This document shows positions 24,451 to 35,588 of a DNA stretch of 64,000 bases, one piece after another. This DNA comes from Brachycybe producta (Eukaryota; Arthropoda; Diplopoda; Playtdesmida; Andrognathidae): NCBI GenBank assembly GCA_036925085.1, contig JAUPFP010000002.1, positions 12,742,100-12,806,099 on the forward strand, in the 5' to 3' direction. Within the stretch, counting starts at the first letter, position 1; each line of letters starts with the position of its first letter. The position numbers were made by a program, and so were the translations under genes. The notes beneath the pieces are model-generated. The model saw only the letters and a program-made list of their open reading frames with translations. It had not been told where the DNA came from and ran no database searches.

Positions 24451-25484
24451 ATGCTTTCTAGTCGTGGAATTTTGCAGTTTTTAATACGTTCTCATGGTTT
24501 TAAGCATTTTTCAGAAAGGAATTGGCCCTTTTCAAGATGTTTTCAACGTCAGATTGCATTCTCACCGGTGAGAAACATCACAACGACGTCTGTTGACCGA
24601 TTAAAGGAGAGTAAGTTCAAGCAAAACATCATTGAAACTCAGACCATTACTCTGGTGTTAGATTGATGTGTGTGGTCCCTTCATGTAATTGGTTATTATA
24701 ATTACTTTAAACAGTAAGAGAGACTGTGACGGACAACAAAATAGTTATTGAAGGTGCAACGATCGAATCGGAAAAGAAGGATCATCTATTCAAACCAGAT
24801 GACGGATCAACTTCGAATGCCTGTCCCTTATGTCGACTCAACTTAGACCTCGAACACACGGTTTTCGATCGAACATTCACAAATTCCGATTTCACGCTTA
24901 TTCTTTCCAAATTGTTTTTTTTTCTTTCTGCAGGATGTTCTTATCTTGGCTCAATTTGTCGAGCCTAACGGCAACATGCTTTCACGAAGAGTGACCGGTC
25001 TCTGCAAAAAACAGCAGAAACTTGTACAAGCTCTTGTCGATCAAGCGAAGAAAGCAGGTAAATAGTTTAAGAGAACCTTTTCGAATACATTTCCCATTCT
25101 CCCTCATGCCATAGTGTGGATTTTAAAATTTAAACGACCCTCCAATTCTTATTATTCATTCTTTCAGGTGCAAAATGATAAAAAAACTTGAATTAGTTTT
25201 ATAAACTAATGAAGATATCAAACGTGAAAATACCCTTACGTGTTTGAAAGACCCTTTAGTTTCTAAAAGACTTTCTAGTTTGTTTTTTAATGTTGCTCTT
25301 CTGAAACACAGAGTTCGTAAATGAGCTGTGTTCATAAACCCATCTTAATTTCGTTACAGGTTTGATGCCTAATCATTACCCGTCGTGGTTTCAAAAGAGA
25401 TATTCAAGGAAGTATGCTTGGAAGATGTTCAATCGTTACTTTGTTCCCGAACCGAGCGGCAATAAAACGAAACGTTATCAATGA
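24451..25484 (+). CDS. MRPS18A: Mitochondrial ribosomal protein S18A (mL66, bS18 family)
   Basis: This bS18-related protein is part of the metazoan mitochondrial ribosome. Four exons join in frame: 24451-24610, 24715-24860, 24934-25057 and 25360-25484, giving 184 residues (human 196). The first about 50 residues are basic and hydroxylated with few acidic residues, as expected for a mitochondrial presequence. Matches to human MRPS18A are VIEGATIE, the CPLCRLNLDLEHTDVLILAQ region with its CxxC pair near residue 85, FVEPNGNMLSRRVTGLCKKQ and AGLMPNHYPSW. An in-frame ATG at 24412 would add 13 residues; 24451 is chosen as a better presequence start. Intron 3 holds a hairpin-family copy. AATAAA at about 25510 is the likely polyadenylation signal, and the stop is only 51 bp from the convergent ESF1 stop. 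Confidence 0.93.
25115..25355. mobile_element. Intronic-hairpin family copy in MRPS18A intron 3
   Basis: Contains TTATTCATTCTTTCAGGTGC at the left and CTCTTCTGAAACACAGAG...GTTCATAAACCCATCTTAA at the right. The centre is deleted. It fills most of the intron and stops just before the splice acceptor. Confidence 0.7.
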
Positions 25485-25535
25485 ATTACACTTTTAATCA
25501 TGTTTCACAAATAAAATACTTTTCAAAATGAACAC

Positions 25536-28500
25536 TTATCTGTTTGGGCGTTTTTTTTTGTTGAACTGAGCGGATTTGTTTTTGACAGATTTAACGAGAA
25601 CCGACAAATCGATATTGTCGTTTGGGGGATTAAATGATGACGACGTTCCTTCTAAACCATTATTTTGTCTATTGGCTGCAGACACAGATGAACCAGAATC
25701 CATGATTCGTAATCCTTTGGCCAACATTTCTTGTTTCTCCCTGATGAGCGCCTCCATTCCTTTTGTCTTTTTGTATTTATGGTCCGATGGATCTATGTTG
25801 TACAAGTGTGAAGTAAAGACGGCAGAAAACCTTGGATCTTTTACGTTCATCTGCAACAAAAGAAAGGGGTTGTTTAAATCGACTATGTTAACAATAGATT
25901 AACGAACGGGATTCTTAAATGTTTACCTGGAAGTTGTCAACCTTCCAATCCTTTTCATCTTCGTCGCTGTTGTCGTCTTCTCTTCCTATTCCCCGTTTCT
26001 TTTTCTTCTTCTTCTTCTCCTGTGCTTCTTTCGTTAATGTTCTGAGGTCAAAGTGATGTTTATTGTCATCTTCATCCATCATCAGTAGTTCTAACTCGCC
26101 CTAGTTAGCAAGAAAAGAGTCCTTGTCTGTGAAATTCTTGCATAAGAAAAGGACAAGTTAATTCAAACCTTTTCCTTCGGGTCCATTTCAATAGGAAAAC
26201 CATCATCATCATCATCATCATCAACCTTTGATTTCTTCCGTTTATTTCCTCCTTCTAAAAGAGAATCGTTTAAATATCAATGTAAGCTTGTTTCAAAGTG
26301 TAAACACCCAAATCGAACTCGGATAATACTGTCTTTCACAAGACAAAATTAAGAGAAACTACAAAGTGTTTTAGAAAACTAGAAGTTTAGCACAATGACT
26401 TACGGGCATTTTCATGTTGATATCTTTTAAAATAAGCTTTTTATGGTCAGCTTGAAAATGACAACTTTTATATCTTTGTTTATAAAAAGTTTATTGTGAA
26501 AGATATCAACATGAAAATTCTATTAAGTCACCATTCTAGTTTCTAACACACAATTTCTTCTCAGTGTTGTTCTTTTGAATACTCGGCATTAACGAGAGGG
26601 TTCGAATAATCAACCGTTTGCAAAACATCCCGAAAAGGATTGTTTATCGAGAAACTTACTTAAAGGTTTCTTTGAGTCTGTTTTAATCTTTTTATCTTCT
26701 CCTCTATCCAAAAAGAACGGATCGTTGAAACCAAGATCCTCTGGAAGTTCGTCGTCACTGAAAGCCTTTTCTTCATCATTTCCATTTTTATCCTTTGAAA
26801 CCTGCACTTTCTTCTTATCACGATTTTTTTCTTTGTCTTTTTTTTCTACTTTCTTTTTCATCCCAAATCCTGAAAAATATAAAAACCACACATCATGTTA
26901 TAGTGTCTCTAGGCTCTTAAGGCAAATGTGAACGTCTGAGGATTCACCACTATTCCAAGTGATTTCCAGTGTCTCTTCTTCATCTTTCTTCTTTCTTTCT
27001 TCGTCGTCCAAGTTGAGTAAAAGAGCCTTGTACTTCGAAATTCTATTGTCCTCACTGGCATTATTTTCGTCCTCGTCGCTGGAGGAAATATCTTTCGTGT
27101 CGATACTTTTTTTGGGTTTTTCATCAGCTATGGAAATAGAAAAAAACAACGATAAATACATCAAACATAAACCGTACAGTCGATTTGTTTCTAACAGTCA
27201 TCTTCAGACGATGCTAAATACGCAGCCATGTCAAGTTGATCTTTGCCATCTTCCTCAAATGCACGTTGAATCAAATCCTTACGCTGTGCATCCGTTTCGT
27301 CCCACGACAACTTGACACTACTATAATGCAACGCACCGGTCCGAAAAAACTTCGGTCGATACACAGTGCTGTCTATCCCACCACTGACGGCATCTGTTGG
27401 TTGCTACAATTCAAATAAATCTTCAAACTGTTAGTATACAGCACAAGGTTAGAAACCGCTTAACACGAAATCAATGGGACCGGAATATTTTTTAATATTT
27501 AAAACGTGCATCTTGAATCCGCATACTTTTTTTAAACATAAGCAAAACATAAGTAATTTTGGAATGCTTTATATTTTACATATAATACGTATTTAAGCTG
27601 TCTTATTAACAGCTCATCTTTGAATTTTGATTATTCTGTCTTTCAGAAGAGCAAATTTAAGAGTAACTAGAAAGTGTTACAGAAAACTAGAATGGAGTAA
27701 AAAAAAACATTTTCATGTTGTTGATATGCTTCAAAATAAGCTTTTTATAGACACAATTTTAAAAAGATCTGCTGCTTTAAATTGTGTCATTTTCAAACTG
27801 CCATAAAAAAGCTTATTTTAAAAGATAAGAACATGAAAATACCCTTCTAGTTTCTAAAACACATTCAAGTATCTCTTCATTTGGCACCCAAAAGCCATAA
27901 TAACCAGAGTACAGGAGGCAATTGCACTTCAAAACCAGCTTAAAGTGCTTTTTCAAGTATGAAAAGGGTTTTACAAAAGATAATTGGAAAACGAGTTCTT
28001 GAATTTTATTCGGAATAAAAAAAAAAGATCTGACATAAGATTTTTATTGACGAGAGCAAAACATTTCTTTTTGCTAACCGTTATTTTCTTGTTATCCATT
28101 TCGTCTTAAACGAATTAAAATATAATAAAATCCTTACACTGAGAGACGATATAGAAAAATGTTTCGTGTTATCCGATTTTTCGTGTTAAACGGTTTTCAC
28201 TGTACAAACATCTCGCAATTGCTGATTTGCTTTTCTTTTTCTCTTACATCATTAAACTCCATATCCTCGGGAACAAAACGAATGTCCAATTTAGTTCCAC
28301 TGCTCTCGTACTCGAGTCCATCACATTCCATAATAATCTTATTGGCCGTATCGACAACATCACATTCCACAATGGCGTAATAATAACGTAATCGACTTAG
28401 CTCGTATTCGCGCACTTTCTCACTCTGAAAACCTTCTCCTTCTGTTACTTCTTCAGTCATTTCCCGCTCTTTTTCTGCCTTTTCGTTATACATATAACTT

Positions 28501-29670
28501 ATCTTTTTCCCACTCGTCTTCAACTCTTCGGGACCGTTCACATCCTCGTACGCTAAACGTTCACGACCGAAATCCGACAGATAAATCTTTAAACAGAATT
28601 TTTTTTAATTGATTTTTAAACTTAAGATGTCTCATAAAAAGCTGATTTTTGGACTCGTGATATTCTACAGTAGTTTCAGAAAAGCAAAACTAAACAGAAA
28701 TTGAAAACGTGTTATAAACTACAACGGTAACTAATCACTTAATAGTATTTTCATATTGAAATCTGATAGAAATGAACAAGAAAATATCTGTACAAGCGTG
28801 ATTGAGCTACAATTCTAATTTCTAAAACAATTTCAAGTTTTTTCTTAAATTTTTCTCCTAAAAAAATGAGAAAATTTCGATTAGCAGCCGCTTAGCCTCT
28901 ATGCAGGAGTACAGCTTGGAGGCTCCCGGCTTATAATCGAAAACTATCAAGAAAAAAAAAAGAGTAGATACTTTGACAGATTTAATGATTCCGCCAGCCG
29001 GCACAAAAGAATTGAGAAGAACATAAATGTCCTTTGCTTTGATGTTATCCCAGTCCAAATGACAAACGGCAAGACGACTTGTCGGTTCCGTGATTATCTC
29101 AGCATTCACATCCAATTCACCCCACGGATGAATAGTTTCTTCTTCCGGTTCTGTAAAAATATAATGAAAGTTTGAAATAGCAAAGTGGTAAAAGATTTTT
29201 GAAACGAATCATACGATGATCCACTTACCGGTATCCGAAGAATCATCGTCACTCGAACTTTCGATCATTCCTTTTCCTCTCGCCAAATCCACAGACGAAT
29301 CATCATTATCGTCGTCGTCGTCGTCTTCTTTTTGTTCTGATGTGGATGCATCTTCGATGTTCTTTCGACGAGCAACATTTTTTTTCCTATTCCTTTCTGC
29401 TTCTTCTTCATTATCAGAATCATCGTCGTCGTCTTCAGAGGAGGAAGAAGAGGAAGAAAGCTCGTAAAAGCGCTTAAGGTCTTCTTTAGTTGAGTGATTA
29501 GTCGGTCGTCCTCTTTTGTCCACCGTATAATTGAGCCTGAATTTCTCATCTGTGAACATTTCCTGGAATCTGCTATCGATCTTGACTTTTCTTTCATGTC
29601 GAGGAAGTTCTCTGAAACGCACATCTTTAGTAAGATGTGCGAAACGTTTATCCCTTGTCATACGATACAT
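25536..29670 (-). CDS. ESF1: ESF1 nucleolar pre-rRNA processing protein
   Basis: ESF1 (ABT1-associated) is needed for early 18S pre-rRNA processing in the nucleolus. Nine exons join in frame: 29670-29229, 29150-28972, 28586-28248, 27403-27196, 27127-26948, 26869-26660, 26254-26169, 26100-25927 and 25850-25536, giving 710 residues (human 851). Conserved blocks are DSRFQEMFTDEKFRLNYTVD near residue 32, KRGRPTNHSTKEDLKRFYEL, the Ser/Asp runs, DLARGKG, TSRLAVCHLDWDNIKAKD (RRM-like N-terminal ESF1 domain), RLRYYYAIVECD, VKLSWDETDAQR, and the NUC153-type C-terminus DPRFSAVFTSHLYNIDPSDH near 610. Long Asp and Lys tracts are normal for this family. Introns 3 (28247-27404), 2 and 6 carry hairpin-family elements. 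It is convergent with MRPS18A and divergent from GCC1. Confidence 0.96.
26290..26600. mobile_element. Intronic-hairpin family copy in ESF1 intron 6
   Basis: Left arm ACAAAGTGTTTTAGAAACTA...TTCATGTTGATATCTTTTAA is mirrored by AAAGATATCAACATGAAAAT...CACCATTCTAGTTTC. One of the clearer full copies, with arms of roughly 130 bp around TTTATGGTCAGCTTGAAAAT. Confidence 0.85.
27600..27950. mobile_element. Intronic-hairpin family copy in ESF1 intron 3
   Basis: Shows TTGATTATTCTGTCTTTCAG, GCTTCAAAATAAGCTTTTTA and the inverted AAAAAGCTTATTTTAAAAGA, ending AAAAGCCATAATAACCAGAG and CACTTCAAAACCAGCTTAAA. Another diverged copy lies in ESF1 intron 2 at about 28625-28860, followed by the short shared motif AAGCGGCTGCTAATCGAAA also found in XPO5 intron 1. 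Confidence 0.85.
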
Positions 29671-30714
29671 TTTGATAATTCACTAGTAGTAGCAATCTTA
29701 AATTAAACAAAAATTAATTCAATACGATCAAAATCTACTTATTAAGTAGTAAATTATGATAAATACCACACGAAATCCACACAAATTCCGTAAATTCGAC
29801 AAGAAACTACCACGCTCACGATGGTTATGATTGTTGATTGTCTAATATTCACGATAGATGTCGCTATCAAAAGCAAAAACACAGAGCCATGGCAGAAATA
29901 ATAAAAGATGACATGAAAATGAAGCTTTATGATAACATATTGAAGCTAAAAGCCTAACTAGATTAACATGCATCACTCTTAGAGGAAGATTGTGACGTCA
30001 GATTGGTTTAAAGAAAATTCAAGCTTGTGTCATTTTGACTGGTAAAAAGCGAGTAATAACAAAAAATAAAAAATTAACCTGTTTACATTTTTGAGAACGT
30101 TTGACATAATCTATTTTCTATTAGAGTAAACGACACAATCATAAATTTTATGTCAACCCCATTGACGTCACAAGTTTCATTTAGGGGCGAGCCAAATTAA
30201 CACACGATTCGTTGCACAAACAAGGCGTATAACTCTATAGATGTTATAAGTAGCGTCGGGTCGTTGAAAATTGCTTCATTTATTTTGAATGGTGCCTCAA
30301 ATTTTAGAGCAACGATTACAAGCATTGACAAATCATGAATGTGACGTTTTTTGGAAAATATACTAAATAACCAATCAAACAAAAGAATCTATCTTTATTG
30401 CTAGTAAATACTGGTAAAATGCTAAAAGGACAGGCATCTGTAGACAGCTTCAGAATTTCTTTGACTCCGCCCTTTTATGAGCGTCAGACTAAATATAAAC
30501 CAATTAGAAATAAAAAGGGCGGAACATGTGACATCAGACCCAGTCACAAACTAATTAGAAATTGATGACGATCATAAAAGGGCGGTGCCAAAAAAAATTC
30601 TGAAGCTGTCTACAGATGCCTGTGCTAATAGGAGAGACGAAACGGTGCCAGGGCGCAGTCCTTGTTTTGTTGTGTTTTTAAAAGTAAACAACTGATTTAA
30701 ATAAGTTTAAGACG
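29671..30714. mobile_element. ESF1/GCC1 divergent spacer with two inverted-repeat elements
   Basis: At 29985-30180 lies a CRE-containing inverted-repeat element (GATTGTGACGTCAGATTGGT and CCCATTGACGTCACAAGTTT). At 30433-30633 lies another element with exact 29-bp ends (ACAGGCATCTGTAGACAGCT and inverse) and internal inverted CGCCCTTTTATGA blocks; its closest relative is at 23140-23330. The remaining sequence must carry the promoters of ESF1 and GCC1, but no core element stands out. Confidence 0.8.
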
Positions 30715-33513
30715 ATGGCTGATAAAAAGGATTTACTAAAAACTATCGAAGAACAACAACAGAAGCTTAATCTTTACGAGAAACGTCTCCGTGGTGAGCA
30801 AACATATGTGACACGAGAAAATTAAAAGAGAGACGTGGATGTCATTTGAGTTTGTGTCCGATTGCCTAACATTACAATTAAGTCTTTTTTTCTTCTAATT
30901 AGATGTTATCACTGCGTACAAATCGCTCGTCAAGGAGAAAGAAGCACTGGAGGCAAGTTTAAAAGCCCTGACACATACGTCTGTCAGTACAGCCACATCG
31001 GACCAAAACAACAGCTCGGATCCTTCGAACCAACAAGAATCAGTAAATGGCTTTTCATAATAATTCGTATCGTCTTCCTACGAAACTGAACTTTTATCTT
31101 TAGAATGAAACTGACCGAAATTCGGATGTTCGTCTCCGTGAGAAGGTGTCCACGTTAACTCTTGCTTTGACCACACTGACCGAAGAAAAGACACGAATGG
31201 AAACCAGTTTTCAGGCAGACAAGAAGAAACTGAAACGAGAAAAAGAAGAACTAGAAGTCAAATTAAAGAAAAAGTGTGAAGATGCCGAAAAGAGCGAACG
31301 ACACTTAAGCGAACGAAATGCAGAAGTAGAAAGTCGATTTCCCATTTTCTTTTTTCATTCGTTAATCATTTCACTTTCCAATGCATACCAGTTGATTTCC
31401 AAACTAAGAAGTCATCAAATGGAACGTGAGAAAGAACAGAACAATCACGCGATTATGTTGAGAGAACTTCAAACGTTGGTAGCATTGGAAAGGAGTGCGA
31501 AAGAAGAACTCGAGAACCAGTTGGACGATCTGCATAGAAACTTAGACAAGAGAGATCCGATTCACGATAAATGCGAGGAATATCGACAACAAATCAGAGA
31601 TCTATCGAACGAATTGCAGGTAGTGAGAGGTAGGATGAAAGCGGCCGAGGAAAGGGCGTCGCAAACGCAGCCGATACTCGTCAAATTACAAGAAGAGATG
31701 GTCGACGTCAAGGTATTTCGTATACATTCTTCGGAAAACAAGTTCATTCACCGATACGTTCATTTTTTTTAAAAAGGCACAAAATCAAGACGCGATCCTT
31801 CGCGAACAATGTCGTGCAAACGAAGCTGAGGACAGATTGCAACAGACGGCGAGGTTGAGCGAAGATCGAGTGGCTAGTTTGGAGTTGAAGTTGTCCGAAT
31901 TGTCCGAGATCGTTGGAAGTAACGAAAGAGTAAGACAACAGGATCAACAGGCCATTCAGAGATTGAAGGTGATACATCGATCAACGAATCGTTATGTTGC
32001 TTTCGATTGAGAGGATATTGGAGCTGCATCGAAAATGATTATAATTCTAGTTTGAATTAAGCTGCGTCAACATTTTGAATCTCATTTAAAACTAGAAGAG
32101 CAAATAAACAAAAGACAATTTGTACAATAATATTTTTTAAAATAAACTTTTTATGGCAATTTTTTTATTTTTTTGGATGGAAAAAAATGCCATAAAAAGT
32201 TTTATTTTTAAAGCAACGTTTTTGAATACTGAGGTTAATCTTCGTTCCTCTTCTTTCAAAGGAGAGAGTTGCTCAGTTGGATATAGAAAACACGGCTCTC
32301 GTACTTGCGGCAGGCCACGCACGTTCCGAAGAAAAGTCCGACGATAACGACGAAGACCTCAACTTGGATGCACAGAGTTTAGTACAAAAGATTATCAAGT
32401 TAAAAGGATTATTAAAAGTAGCGAACCAGAAATCACAGAATGCAATAAATATCGAGGGTAACTAGCAGCTTTTGAGATTCTTTTTCGAGTCAAAAGAATG
32501 AAACATTTCTTAAATCTCGTACAGATTTCTTGAGACGAGAAGGTTTTATGATGGAGCCAGACCATGAAGCTTGTAAAGAAGAACTGTTCAGACTAAAAGA
32601 AGAATTCGAACGGTATAAACAGCGAGCACATTCGGTGCTCAAGAACCGTAACACGAGAGATGGAGATTCTTACAAAGAAGTTGAAACTCTCAAATCCGTC
32701 GTGACCGATTTAAAAAACAAGGTTAGAAAGTTAACGGAAGAAATGGAAGAACGAGAAGCGGATCATCTGCGAAGAATTCAAGGTATGGAGGCCGCAATCG
32801 TAAGCGACAAGTTGCAGAATTCTCAAAAACAGGCCAAAAGAGAAACAGAGTTCAAAACGACGGTCGCCGAATTAGAAAGTGAGATGCAGAAACAACGAAC
32901 GAGGACCATTGCACTAGTTGAGGAGAAAGACGCAGAAATGAAACTACTCAAAATGTCCCTCGGTATTTTAAAACCGTCCTCGAGAGAACGGAAAGACGAA
33001 GACGATGACGAAAACGTCTTTTCCAGAGAAGGAACGGACTCTGCGACAGAATCGTTATCTTCCGAACTATCTCGACTTCTCTCTATGGGTCATCGAGATG
33101 GACATTTACTCCATTATGCGCAAGAGATTGCAAAAAAAGAAGCCGAAGTGTCGAACCTACGAAGAAACAAACACCAATTGGAAGGAGCATTACGTGAACT
33201 TCAAGCGACCGTCGTTGCGAGAGACGAAAGACATTATGACGAAATAGAAAACCTTCAGCTGGAGATCGGACGTCTGAAGAGAAACTGCTCTCGAGAAGGA
33301 GCAAATCTGGAATACTTGAAGAACGTCGTCCTCAGCTACATGTTGAGCTCTGACGCGAACAGTAGACGACACATGTTGAATGCCATTGCGACTCTTCTGA
33401 AATTCAGTCCAAAAGAACTGCACAACGTTACGCAACATAACGCTTCTCGGTGGTGGCAACAACCTTCGACTCCTACTTCGTCGTCATCTGCAAGCAGATC
33501 CGATGGTCATTGA
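30715..33513 (+). CDS. GCC1: GRIP and coiled-coil domain protein 1 (GCC88, trans-Golgi golgin)
   Basis: GCC1/GCC88 is a long coiled-coil golgin recruited to the trans-Golgi network through its GRIP domain and Arl1-GTP, tethering endosome-derived vesicles. Seven exons join in frame: 30715-30793, 30903-31042, 31104-31325, 31392-31712, 31777-31968, 32262-32457 and 32525-33513, giving 712 residues (human 775). The N-terminal DLLKTIEEQQQKL and AYKSLVKEKEALEASLKAL blocks match human GCC1. Most of the protein is heptad-rich. The C-terminal GRIP domain EGANLEYLKNVVLSYML, then RHMLNAIATLLKFSPKE, sits at about residues 635-690. Intron 3 (31326-31391) is 66 nt, stop-free and a multiple of three. Intron 5 carries a short hairpin-family copy (32085-32235). 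It converges on TSNAX. Confidence 0.95.
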
Positions 33514-34008
33514 ACGTGGAATTTGTTTTAAATGTTTACAAATTAATTTTGAAGCTGTAGCATTTTTTTCTCATTGATTAAAAATTTATTAATTTATGTT
33601 TTCTCATTGAGTTTTAATTAATATTAAAGCTTCAGATTTTTTTTTTAAAAATTTCGAAAATATTTAAAGGATGCGGAATTATTTTTCAAATGTTTTTGAA
33701 AGATTGGAAGAGAACGAGTGGGAATTTTTCTGCATCATTTTCAATATTTTTTTTTGGTAATTTGTAGTTTCCGTAGTTAACACTCATAATAATACGCAAA
33801 AAATTGCACTCCTTAAAACCTTTAAAAACATATCTGCACCATTTAAACACATCAGAGACAAAACAGAAAAAAAATCAACAGTTTCAAAATTAAATTATAA
33901 CAATTTTAAAACAAATTCTTAATAAAAATTCCTAATAAAATAGCTTGCAAACGAGGAACTTTTATAAACAACAACAAAGAAAAAGATACATGTAAATAAA
34001 TGCCGAAA
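33514..34008. other. GCC1/TSNAX convergent 3' region
   Basis: AT-rich sequence between two convergent stop codons. It should hold both 3' UTRs. Nothing else is seen. Confidence 0.5.
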
Positions 34009-35588
34009 TTAAAAGTTATCTGCCAACATTTCGTTGTCCGTTTCTGTCGATTCTCTTGCGCCCTGATTCAAAAGTAAAACATCGGACAATTTGTAATCCG
34101 GAAATTCCTTCCTCCGCACTTGAATGGCGTAACAGGCGTTCTCGACTTTATCGACGCTCTGACGAAGGACGTTCAACTTACTACTGACTTCTCTCGGTCC
34201 GCAGTTTCCGATACGAGAGAATCCTTCTAGAATCTCTCTCAAAAACAAGCGCAACTCGAAAGGAACGGTCACGTTGCCGGCACCAATGCTATTGATGCAC
34301 TTACGCATCAGTTCGCCGGTCAGATCGGCAACGCCCAGAATGTATTCCGAAGGTGGCAGATGTAAAGTGATCGTCTCGGGTTCTTCTCCCTCCGTCATTT
34401 CCTTTATAATAGATGTAACGTTCGATTATCTTCAGAAAAGAGGGTGTATTAATGTCGGGAATAGAAACCTTTTTGTCGAAAACCAACAGCAACTGAACTT
34501 CACTGTAAGGAAAAAGTCCGTTTCCTTTCAGATAATGAAAATACGAAAGAGCCTCTATGTATTCTTGCAATCCGGCCGTGTATGCTCTGAGAAACAGATA
34601 CGGATCGCTCGTGGCCACTTCTTCTGCGATCGATCGTAATCCACCATTACGGAGTTCTCGAAGTCTCTTGTCGGCTTCACTCAAGATTCCGTCTTTCTGT
34701 TCCTCTCTTCGTATATCGACACACACAAAACGAGAGATATGAGATTTACACAATTCAAATATCAATCATGGAAAATGAACAGACCTGGCGATACGATGTA
34801 AAAGAAAGATGATTCGCTTGCTTTCGATCGTCACATCGCGGCTGTGTTTTACGAGACGTTCGTGTTTGTCGTAACGAGCGTCCAGTTCTTTCTGATATTG
34901 TTCAAAGTCACGTAGGACACCTGCAGTGACAACATCGTGGACAACTGAACCACCTCTTCCGTCTTCTTCCATGTCTTCGGTGTCGGTTCGCTTCTTGAAG
35001 TAATGACCACGATGATCTATAAAATGTACATTTAGTCAGAATAAAAGTACAATTTTCCGCACAAATAATCCTTTTGAATAAAATCGTGTTAGTGTCACAG
35101 TATTCGAAAGCCTTCATTCTGACGATTAAAAAATGTATGTACGTAGCAAGTACAGACATTTACGCGTTTGAATTTTCTAGGGAAAGTGGCATTTAGCCTT
35201 GCTTATGTGCACTGCAACACGTCAACCGCAGCTGAAATCTAAGTAACCATTTCAGGTTTTTAAAAATGTTTTCATTGCTGCCCCTGTAATGTTTCATGCA
35301 ACTGACGGTTATGCACATGTGCATTGCTAAATGATTCCTTTACACAAAATTCAAATGCGTACTTCTCGGCCCGTGGTGGAAATATGCGCGTGCTGCACGC
35401 ATTTACGTAACTGTCAGACTGCGGGTATTCGAATAAAAACGGGTCTTAGAATTTAGAACACTAAAATACGATTCTACCCCCTTTTTAAACCCCTAATGCA
35501 GTCGTGTAAGATTAACGTAATTACTTATTTTATCACCTCGACCGTGGAAATCACGTTGCCGTCTTCCTCTATCATGTTTCCACGACAT
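34009..35588 (-). CDS. TSNAX: Translin-associated protein X (C3PO endonuclease subunit)
   Basis: TSNAX pairs with translin to form C3PO, a Mg-dependent endoribonuclease that removes passenger strands during RISC loading and trims tRNA 5' leaders. Four exons join in frame: 35588-35537, 35016-34785, 34706-34469 and 34401-34009, giving 304 residues (human 290). The N-terminus MSWKHDRGRRQRDFHGR is basic like the human one. Conserved blocks are YQKELDARYDKHERLVKHSR, VTIESKRIIFLLHRI, AYTAGLQEYIEALSYFHYL (catalytic acidic E of the family), LGVADLTGELMRKCINSIG and KVENACYAIQVRR. Intron 3 is 67 nt. No translin gene lies in the window. XPO5, another small-RNA factor, is 20 kb away; this proximity is probably chance. 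Confidence 0.95.

Noticed and set aside
7306-35588. Small-RNA pathway cluster (XPO5 and TSNAX in one window)
   Set aside because: They are separated by five unrelated housekeeping genes on both strands; two small-RNA genes within about 20 kb is readily chance.
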